Source: Leptoclinus maculatus (lineage: Eukaryota; Chordata; Actinopteri; Perciformes; Stichaeidae). From it: a stretch of 64,000 nucleotides of DNA. The position numbers and the translations under genes are program-made. Shown piece after piece: positions 55,195 to 64,000 of the stretch (within the stretch, counting starts at the first letter, position 1; each line of letters opens with the position of its first letter). Location of the stretch: the NCBI GenBank assembly GCA_032191485.1, contig JAVDOI010000008.1, positions 20,594,665 to 20,658,664 of the forward strand. The letters run 5' to 3'. The notes beneath the pieces were generated by a model. It did no database searches and was not told the origin of the DNA. It was given only the letters and a program-made list of their open reading frames with translations.

Positions 55195-58100
55195 GACGTA
55201 TTGCTTTACTGTAAGCAAGGCAAAATAGTGCACATTTTTTAAATCTAATTTTAGGAAAACTGTCATAGTATAAAGAAAGCGCCGCCATATGCATAAAATC
55301 TGAGTTTTTGTTATCCAATCCGAACAGTGGGATCTGCATATGTATTTATTACAGCTCCTGTCCTGAGCTCCACACATGAGATCTATCACATCTATTCTCT
55401 TATATGAATTATATAATATTACTATAACATACACTAGAAAAGAGTATAATATGATATATAATAATATATAACTATCTCTGTATTATTTGATAATAATACA
55501 ATAGATTATAATGTGTAATGTAATAATATAATAAGATATGAACTATGTCATATAGAATATTCAGTAACATGAGAGAATGAAGCATGTGTGGAGCTGTAGA
55601 GGCACCGTCTGCTCTTGGAGTGACAGGGGATGTCGTGTTTGAGGCTGTTCTCCTCGATCTGCAGCGTATGGTTGAAGGATCCATCCAGCTCCTGCACCGT
55701 CACTTTGATGGGACCCTGCAGGGATATATACACATGTCAATATTTGATGGCCAAAGTAATTATAAATTATGCAAATGTGATGGTACTTCTAGCGCCTTAC
55801 AGACATATACATGTATACATGTAATCTGTAATATGTAACATGACACGCTAGATTCATTGATCTGTTTAAGTCGTGGCTTTTAGTTTTCAAGGTTTTCTTT
55901 GTGGGGAAAGATCGACTGTTCAAACATGTTCAAACATGACAGGACTGTTTCAGAAAAGAACAGCAACGTATAGTAGATTACAGAGAGGAATTCCATTTTT
56001 TAAATCCGCACTGTAAAAAAATAACTAATGCATTCATTGACTAATCGCGTCAGCAAGCTTTCAGACTAGGTTTGTGGCCAGCAGCAGCAGACCTTGATTT
56101 TAATTGGAAACTTTTACAAATGGACTTTAAGTTGCTGTAGACACAGACAACATATATTCCTTCCACACGTATCTCAACACTCACCACATATTTCTGAGTC
56201 CCAGACGACGTGTAGTCCTGTCGGATCTCCAGCTCGAGCACGTTCCTCTTCCTATTGAAGGCAAAGCTGCCAAAGAACTTCACCACAGAACTTTGATCTC
56301 TGAGTACAAAGAGTTAAAGTTAACCAAGACAACCAAGGAGAGCCTGACAAATGAACCAGGTGACAGAACATTCAGCAGATTACATGTTCTGATAATACTG
56401 CAGTGATACTCTATGACGCTGTAGTACGTTTATTTTCAACTCAAGAGCAAATGATGAACTTGTGTGGGGATATTTTTCAAGCGTTTAATTTCATACAGGT
56501 GTTTCCATTTCTTATGAAAGGCGTCAAACCTACCAAGTGTTTTATTTGGAAAGATGATTTAAGGTCTTGCATGGCTAAGCATTTAACCTGGAGCGCTTCC
56601 CACTGCCATACAGTGCAACAGGTTCATTGAACATCATCACTACATTTGCTTGCAAACAGAAGTCCACTACAGATAAAGGATACACCCATTGTTTGATGAG
56701 GGGGCCGATGTCCTTGCCTGACACGTTGGAGATGGATTTGAGAAAGGCGTGAGTAGACAGAAGCATCTGGCTCCACATGTGACTCTGGTACTTCTGGGAC
56801 GAGGCCGTGCTCGCCAGGCTCAGAAGCTTGTTGAAAACCTACAGGAGCACAGCAGAAAACCAAGAATTCAATATGAAGACGTAACCATGATGAAGTCAAA
56901 GAGACAGTTTGGATGTTTTGAAGTGGGGTTGTATGAGGTACTTATCCACACAGTAGATTACAGTAGGCAGTTTGAAGAAGCATGTCGTGAGTTAGTTATG
57001 ACACATTGTACTGCTGTGGACCGAGGCAGCAGCAAAACGTTCTTAGACAATTACGGAGGCAGAAAAGAATAAAATGCCGGTTGTGTCTCACCTGCAACAT
57101 GAACTCCATGCTGATCCTGTTTTCTATCAGCCTCATCACCAGGTGGGCCTTACACTGGAACATCTTGTAGTACTCCCAGGACAAAGTGTGGGGGTGCTTG
57201 ATGGAGAAGTGAAGGTGGGGAGTCGGGCTGAAGAGAAAAAAAGTTTGGTCAGCGTGTTATGTAATTATGATTCAGAAAATGACTTGTTACTTGTATATAA
57301 ATTGTTCAAATTAAATGACTGTAATTGATGCATAGGGATTCAAATTGAACTTACTTGTCCTTCTCTTTGCCTCCACTGAAGGTCGGGTGCAACAGAACTC
57401 CTCCCATCTTTAGTTCATATTCCACAATCTTGTCCAACTCCTGGTAAACAACGAGATAACATTTACAAACGCTCAGGAAAGAATTCAGTCATTTAAATTC
57501 AGTTTTTTATCTGCCATCATACACCATTATGAAATATTATGCTTATTAAAAAGGACCAGTGTGTAGAATGTTGGGGGATCTATTAGCAGATATGGAATAT
57601 AGTGTTCATAACTATGATTTCATTATAATCAACTGAAACTAAGAATTGTTGTGTTTTCATTAGTTTAAAATGAGTCCTCGCTAATGCAGGCGAGTGACCA
57701 TCGGTGATATACGTGCTGAAAGTTCACCAAAGCTGAACTTTATGTGAATGCAAACATGAGAAGATTCGAATTTGAGTTTTTTTTCGCACATTCACTTGCA
57801 AAAAAATGGAGGTGAACGGTTAATTATTATTATTTTTTTTTTAAACTGCGGTAACGTGATCTGCAGAGTGCACAACTGAGGTTCGGCCAGCCACCCTCTG
57901 ACTTCCACTGCTGCTAAAGGAGTGTTATTATGGTCAGGACGGCGATTCAGCACCAAATCCTACACACTGTCCCTTTAAACGAGCAGTGGCGCTACATCAC
58001 ACAGCAAAGGTAACATATTTAATGAGTAAGGCAACCGTTTAGAGCAACTACATTGATAACAAGACGAGATGCATCAGGATAGATTCAATTTAGCAGGTGA

Positions 58101-61100
58101 TCGATCGATTACATGAGGAAGGACTAATAGTTAAAATCCTAAAACCCTCACTGCTGCACTGCAGGAGTTGGGCTTCTATTACCGCCTCTGCGGACCAATT
58201 CCCTGGAGAAACCTTGTAAGAGTTATGACAGTTGACAGAAAAGCTGTTACCTCTTTGATCCAGTGGCGGTACTCATTGACTCCAAAGGTCTTCTTCAGGT
58301 AGAGGCCGTAGATGTAGCCTGAGATTCCTTTCAACACCCACTCATCAGCCCTTCAGAGGTAACAACACATCAAGTCACTGCAGTCACAGCTTACACAATA
58401 CAAATCATTTACAAAACAACAATCAATTCGTCAGGGTGGGTTTAGTTCCCTTTGAATGGAATTATTCAGAAGCAATAGCAGCAATCGAAGTGCCGTTTAT
58501 ATCAACAATTTTTAAGTGAATTAACTTCAGACCGGCAATCACTCGAGACTTAAAGGTTCCTCTTCTTAGCATGTGACGTATGGCTACCAAGAAGTGTGAA
58601 GCGACTTCACAATCGGGCCAGAATAAATAGGAATAAGCAGTTTTGAGACACCTTGAGACTGAGAACAAACCTGCTTTGAGCTCTTCCAAAGTGGACACCC
58701 TTTTATTTAAAGGCCACACTTCATCACTGGGTAATTGTGAATGTTACCCGTGTGGTTTTTCCAAGGAAGAAACTTGGCAGATACAACTCTCATAATTTAT
58801 CAGCCTGGTTTTATTAGCTTGTAAAAAAAAAGAAGGAAAAAAAGAACGAGAGACACAATACGCTGATTCAACCGTGGTGAACGGAATCCAGTCGGACTTA
58901 ATATGTAGTAAAGATGATTTCATCTGTTTACCCGCAAAAAGCAACATAATGGAGAATATCCATTTGATCCACTATTGGCCCTTATACTGTCAATAAATCA
59001 TATTATGATTGACTATTAATAACTGTGGAATATCCTTTCTCTCTGATATATTGTATAGATTATTTTAGTATTCTTAGCAGGCGCGACAGCGCTGTGAGTC
59101 TGTCTGAGTCATCGTGGTAGAATGTGGTCCTGGAGACACCTACTGTAGCGGCAACTACCACAGAAACGGTTTTGAGTGCTTTCCCAGGTGTAGGAAGATT
59201 TATGGCTGGTGTGATCCATCGCAGGATGGTCTGTACTCTCATATATTTATTGTAATTTCATATATTCATAGTTCTTGATTTTGTTATTTCATTGTCTCTC
59301 ACTGTGTTTATGTTATGTACTAATACCAATTACATGTGAAAACCCACTTGGCAATAAATTAAATGAATAAATTAAATGATTCTTTCTTGAAAAGTAGACT
59401 TGGGAAACTGCACAAAGCCCCAAAACACAGACTATTAGTCAACAAAGCCTTCAGATACTACTGATAAGTGTCAGAAGACAACCTGCCTCATCCTCTATTA
59501 GACAGACAGACAGAGATTCTTGTTTTCTAAAGATCATTCAATGCGGTTTAGCAGATTTAGAAAAGAGCAGTTTCTTGTTTTCTTGTGCCTTCTCTTTTAT
59601 GTCTGACGGGCTACTGAGCTCGGCCTGTTTTCAATTACAGGCCCCAGTTAACCCCCCACTCTGATTAATTGCTTTCAGGCAGCGCCACGCTTTGCTAAAA
59701 TCAAAGAGATCTGACTTTCCTGAGGTCTTCTCTTACACGACACCAGCCGGCTCAACAACACAAGCAAGCAAAAGCCCCACATCTGATGAGTGTTTAGAGG
59801 TCAGAGAGGAGGGGAAGAGGATGGAGGACGAGAGGAGGTAAAGGAAGGACACCCAAGCATTCCTCTCCCCGGTACTAGCAGCACTAGAGCGTGTTAGGGC
59901 GCTTTTACGAGTCAACACCGAGTTTGTCTTAATCAAACTCTTGTGCAGCTCGACATATGGTCCGAGATCACTTGCGTAGGTGGTCTCAGATTGTTTCCAA
60001 GCAAGAGAATATGTCAAATAAAGTCCACAAAAATGTGGATAATCGAGATAAAGTGGAGGAGAAGGGATTCTCACGCACAGCAGATCAGTGCAGAGTCAAG
60101 GTGACCAACTTTCACAGCAACATTTCAAAGTAGGGTTGGGCGATACGACGGTCTATGAAGAGAAGTGAGGAGGAGAGGGCGGTTGAAAATACAGAGCAGG
60201 AGGGGGCACCCCAACCAGGAAGAGCTGTAGTGTTGTGTCAGCGTTTTGAAATGAAAGATGAGAAAATCCTGCAGGCAAAGTCTTTTTTTTCCTTTTGGCT
60301 TTCTCTAAAACACAACTTTGTGTGATTTGTATATTGCACTTACCGAAGTCAGGCTGTGATTTATTCACACCACGTTCAACACTTGAACTCATTGTTCTGA
60401 GGAACCTTGAAGCTTCCATTTTGAAAGCGTTTTAGTTTTACGGTTTTAAACATTTTGTTTATAACTCAAGTGTTGTCTCTTGTGAGGCAGTTGTTTTTGT
60501 TCATATAGAAGTTTCAAATAAAAGAAGAAAAATGTTAAGGCAAGTTAGATTTAACACTTTTTTAGACTTCTTTAACGCCACGCGGAATCAAATTTAAGAC
60601 CAACTTGCTGATGTAGGTCATCGTGTGCATGCAAACGTGTGGGCAGGAACATTGTGTTGGAATAAGTCTCGTACTCCCTCAGTTGACTTGTTTGATTGGT
60701 GTTTTGTCACTGTGTCACATTTTAAATTGCAATATCAGAAAAACAATTTATAAAAGCCTACTTCTGACTTTTGACAAATGAAGGCCTTACTTTTAGATTA
60801 ATGAATTCAATGCTGTTTAAGCCTCACTGTGTTGGGTCTCACCATGACATCCTGGAGATGAAACAGCCAAAGAACTGCTGAGCCAAGGCCTGGGCCAGAC
60901 AGCGGCGAGTCAGCGGGGTCTGGTCTATGATCATAGCGCTGTGGAGCAGGTTGGTACTGAAAAACAAAGCCAACAACTTTAAGTTCGGACAAAATGTCTT
61001 AATTATCCTCACGGAAAAAACTGTGACTTCTCCAAAGCTGGGAATGTCTCGCGCACACAAAAAAACATGTTGGCACAAACATGCATGTGGGGACACACGT

Positions 61101-63585
61101 TTACCCATCCTGCCCCCCCCCACAGTCTATCTCATGCTTACTTGAAGATGCTCATGGAAGCATAGGAGGACACTTGCACATAGGCCTCGTCCACAAACAC
61201 GGTCTTGAAGCAGGCATAAGGGTAGCGGCATGTCAGAATCTCCTCGTAGAACTCAAAGATCTCATGTAGGTACGACATGGAGTGTTTGAGCAGCGGCAGC
61301 AGCTGCGGCAGGCAGAAATGGGTCACCTGAGGACGGGACAAAGTACGATGTTGAAGTTATTTTTGGGGCGTATTCCAAAATGTCCGAAGAAGCAAATCAA
61401 AAGTGAAAAATGTCTACAGAAAAAGACTAAAAGGTTAAACTGTTGGGTCTCTATGGTGGAGCACATTGGTACAGTAATGGTAATACCTTGTATTGTGTCT
61501 GATTTAATGACAGCTATCATAACAGAATACCAAGGATGTCCACTTTGCTGCGCCGGTTCCCAACCTGGGGCTCCTGACCCCTACTAAGAGGTTCACAGGG
61601 GGTTTGCGAGGCTTTCTTGATTTTTTAAAGAACTTTTTTCATTTGCCTATCACTCAGTCATGTCTGTGAGGAAACTAAATGAAATTGTTATTTTTACAGT
61701 TGTACAATGGTCAATTAAGTGTGTATGATTGTTAAAAAAATAAATAATACAAAGTAACAGAGAATTGTATTAAACGTTTCCAAAAATAACAGTAAAACTC
61801 TGTAAAAAGCTGTAATGCCACATTCACAGAAAACAATCTACAGTTATTACATTCACTAAGTTCACAGTTGTTCTCTCGTCACAATGAAAGAAAGGGGCTC
61901 CCTTGCTGCATTTACTACCAGTGCATTACACATTACACAGGCAGCGTGTCCGTACACTACTTTACTGAATTTAGTTCATCTTCAACACTACTACTGTGTG
62001 TTCAGGGACATCTAGTGGTCATTACTGGAAAATACAAGGACAGGCAAAATATGACTGCTTTACATCAGACCTGAAGTTAATAACAATTTAGTTGATGTCA
62101 TACGGTTTTCTGTCGAGATTAAACATTGCTGAGATGATGTTTTACATCTTAGTAAGAGGTGTGCGTTTGGATATTAGCCAGCAAAAAACTTGCTTTACAT
62201 ATCCAAGAATGTGGTTTGAGATGTAATTCGTTCATTTCTCCCTCATACTGAGACCAACAGGCCTACAGATCTGCATCACGCTGCATGTGAATTAAATCTC
62301 TCTTAAATCTTCCGCTAAAAAACGTGTCGCATTAAAGAAGACGACGCTGGATGCTCTGACTGCTGTTTCACTGCGACTTTAAACACATCAACGTTTAAGT
62401 GGTGCTGTGCTTAACGTTAAAGTAGAAGCAGATGTTTGGAGAAAAGGAATCACACCATTACACATTTGGCTCGTGTAGAAATAATCAATACAGACCATAA
62501 CAACAGTGATATAGGGTTCCTTTTTAGCATCCCGAACTACATGCAGGCACATCATCATCTAAACCCATCACTTGGTCACTGCAAACCCACCTCGTGCATG
62601 TAGGGATCGACGAGGATTTCAAAGGGCCCCACTGCCAGGGAGATGTTGGGGGCCGCGGTGGGGATGGGGAGGACATAGTGGAACGTCTTCTTCCTCATGT
62701 CATGGGTGTAGATGGTCTCGACCAGGTCGCCGCACGACACGGCCACCATAGAAGCGTCCACGGTGAACTCCAGCTTCCACGTACACAGCTCTGAGTAGGA
62801 GTCCACACAGGGGAACCAGAATCTGGGGGAGCGGACAATATGACGAGCTTTGAGCACATGCACGTAAATGAATGCACCAACCGCTGCTATTATGGGCTTT
62901 AATGGTAGACTGTGATGGTCAGCTATTAAGTGAGAGAGTGGACAAGAGTGTAGGAAATGTCCAAAGAGAAAAGGAGTGAAGATACTGAGCTTAGAGTTGT
63001 TACATGACGCACTACAAGGCCTAATTATAGTGTACTTAAGGTGTGTCGTTATTTGACTCAACTACTGTAAGTCAATGTTAGAAACTGTTTGTAGACCTGG
63101 TGGAGTTCTGGTATCCAAAGGAGAACACATGAGCTCCTCTCTCCGCCATGCTGCCTTCCACATCAGGAACAACGAAGTGGAGACCTCCTTTTGGCTGGTC
63201 CAGGGAAAACTCGATGTACACCTTTAAGACTTTCAAATCTGGAGACACAAAAACACAGATATATTGGTGTATCGGTCACATTCTCACAGCTCCTTTTTTG
63301 TCAATAACACAAGATTAATTTAATTTGGAATTTCCTTTCTTTATAAAAATCTGGTGAAGATGATGGCATTTTAAAAAGGGACAGTAAGTTATGTATGTTA
63401 GTGTTGGTTTGGCAAAAAGAAAAACACTTCTGAATCCTCAACTTTTAGATTTTTTGTTTGTCTTACCATCTCCTTGTTTCCAGAGTTCAGAGGGGACCTT
63501 GATGACCAGCTCCCCGTGTCCTGCATCGGGGTCCACAGCACTCACTGCTGCGGTGTAGGCGCTGGAGAAATAGTTGAGATTCCTC
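43292..63585 (-). CDS. taf2: TAF2, TFIID subunit (5' end cut by window)
   Basis: Coding exons: 63585-63467, 63238-63097, 62822-62591, 61326-61142, 60956-60843, 58350-58251, 57440-57355, 57227-57092, 56838-56684, 56299-56185, 55715-55606, 54981-54916, 54772-54646, 53990-53865, 52196-52056, 51860-51750, 50801-50608, 50117-49978, 49762-49693, 49018-48909, 44967-44738, 44153-43989, 43801-43699, 43590-43292. Total 3376 bases, 1124 codons plus stop. The first in-window exon begins at human residue about 100 (RNLNYFS), so one or more N-terminal exons lie to the right. TAF2 is a core-promoter-binding subunit of TFIID in the nucleus and has an M1-aminopeptidase-like fold followed by helical repeats. 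Identity to human is very high up to the C-terminal tail. Splice sites are GT-AG throughout. Confidence 0.97.
46015..46037 (+). repeat. Homopolymer G run, 23 bases
   Basis: Follows 'gtggggggctgtgggttata', making a locally G-rich stretch able to form a quadruplex. It lies on the template strand of TAF2. Confidence 0.95.
46769..47325 (+). repeat. Dispersed repeat, family B, copy 6 (near full length)
   Basis: Begins 'accatagactgtttatg' and ends near 'ttcactttcag'. Contains the whole series of family blocks including 'gcctgtcaatcacagtaag'-like sequence and the conserved 240-bp right half. Confidence 0.85.
50802..51749. other. TAF2 intron holding a MITE copy
   Basis: Contains the family A copy at 50986-51327. 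The rest is AT-rich with no coding signal. Confidence 0.5.
50986..51327 (-). repeat. TTAA-flanked MITE, family A, copy 2
   Basis: Left end 'tttaaagggacaatgtg' followed by 'aaggattt', and right end 'cacactggccctttaca', form imperfect inverted ends. The internal 'ggttgcagattgcaaccaac' matches, inverted, the 'ttggttgcaatctgcaa' block of copy 1. Confidence 0.75.
52197..53864. other. TAF2 intron, no recognised element
   Basis: AT-rich intron between exons encoding SACFCLAK-type and IANAMVSTW sequence. CA-rich patches at about 52700-52850. Open frames on both strands look like chance. Confidence 0.4.
55164..55191 (+). repeat. AT dinucleotide run
   Basis: About 14 TA units in a TAF2 intron. Confidence 0.9.
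56185..63585 (-). CDS. taf2: TAF2 aminopeptidase-like region
   Basis: Exons 63585-56185 encode the M1-peptidase-like fold. Recognisable blocks are RFWFPCVDSYSELCTWKLEF, GPFEILVDPYMHEV, LTCRYPYACFKTVF, FFGCFISRMSW and EYRHWIKEELDKI. Where active M1 enzymes have HExxH, this protein reads QALAQQFFG, and the GAMEN position reads YASMSIF. The zinc site and substrate loop are therefore lost, as in other TAF2 proteins: this is a structural fold, not an enzyme. Confidence 0.93.
56905..57070 (+). repeat. Partial family C element between two TAF2 exons
   Basis: Begins 'gagacagtttggatgttttg' and 'aagtggggttgtatgaggt', then 'gcagcagcaaaacgttctta', matching the left half of the element family at 41450-41775. 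It fills most of the intron between 56838 and 57092. Confidence 0.65.
57546..57978 (+). repeat. TTAA-flanked MITE, family A, copy 3
   Basis: Best preserved copy. The left end 'ccagtgtgtagaatgttgg' pairs with the right end 'ccaaatcctacacactgtcc', and the element is bordered by TTAA-type sequence. It lies between TAF2 exons 57440-57355 and 58350-58251. Confidence 0.8.
58351..60842. other. TAF2 intron with a plus-strand cysteine-rich frame
   Basis: A 2.5-kb intron. The only notable open stretch is the short plus-strand cysteine-rich frame at 59108-59279 (see findings). No repeat family was recognised elsewhere. Confidence 0.4.
61327..62590. other. TAF2 intron with a hAT-like relic
   Basis: Near 61553-61615 'ggttcccaacctggggctcc' and 'tgacccctactaagaggttc' resemble the end of a common hAT-type element. 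No matching opposite end was found. The rest is AT-rich. Confidence 0.4.
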
Positions 63586-64000
63586 CTACGTAGACGCACA
63601 CACAAAATATACACAAAATGTTCATATTGCCACCACAGTTTCTCATAAACTAGCCAGAAAATAATATTGGTAATAATCCTGTAAATCCAATTTGACAGCT
63701 TACAAATGTATAGTGTCTAGTGTCTAGTGTACACATCATCATATCGCCCAAACCTAAAGGCAAAAGGACTAGTAAATAAATTCACTATTACTAGTTATTC
63801 AAGCATGAATATTTCAAATTAATTTGGCTGGATGCTGGTTCGGTGCCTTGGAGCTGATGAGGCAGAAATATAAAGAGAGCTATTGTGCTGCTTTAAATCT
63901 GTATAAAACTCAGTTAGTCATAGTCTCAGTCAATTACTTTTATCTGATGTTGTCTGCCTTTCACTTATCCATACAACTAGCTAACGTTGTTACCATTGTG
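63586..64000. other. TAF2 intron running off the window
   Basis: No further exon is recognisable. The preceding TAF2 exon must lie beyond 64000. Confidence 0.6.

Overview
The window is vertebrate nuclear DNA, most likely from a ray-finned fish of the percomorph group. The basis is split genes with short GT-AG introns, clear vertebrate orthologues, long CA/TG microsatellites, and short dispersed repeats with inverted ends of the kind common in teleosts. There is no sign of bacterial, organellar or viral genes, and no CRISPR, rRNA or intact tRNA gene.

Three protein genes lie head-to-tail on the minus strand. From right to left, which is the direction of transcription, they are TAF2, ENPP2 and NOD1. 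TAF2 (43292 to about 63585, N-terminus beyond the right edge) encodes a TFIID subunit. ENPP2 (9448 to 39360, complete coding sequence in 25 exons, 840 codons plus stop) encodes autotaxin, the secreted lysophospholipase D. NOD1 (94 to 5050, last leucine-rich-repeat exons beyond the left edge) encodes the cytosolic peptidoglycan sensor with CARD, NACHT and LRR domains. I derived exon boundaries by reading splice sites by eye and matching the translation to my memory of the human proteins. The reading frame closes across every junction of all three genes.

Layout: 1-5050 NOD1 (partial); 5056-8040 the NOD1 upstream region and the gap to ENPP2; 8040-9447 probable ENPP2 3' UTR; 9448-39360 ENPP2 coding exons and introns; 39361-42600 ENPP2 5' UTR and promoter, then intergenic DNA with a tRNA-derived SINE and an inverted-repeat element; 42600-43291 probable TAF2 3' UTR; 43292-63585 TAF2 coding exons; 63586-64000 TAF2 intron. 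Introns hold at least three families of short dispersed repeats (one with six copies, two that look like TTAA-flanked piggyBac-type MITEs), three other inverted-repeat elements, a LINE remnant, a degenerate minisatellite and a pure 129-bp TG tract.

The three genes are not a functional pathway; they are neighbours. ENPP2 and TAF2 are also neighbours in the same orientation in mammals, whereas human NOD1 is on another chromosome. I found no clear new biological system. The most useful leads are a small membrane-protein-like ORF antisense inside ENPP2 intron 2, a GC-AG intron inside the NOD1 CARD, and a tandem donor after the very short first coding exon of ENPP2.
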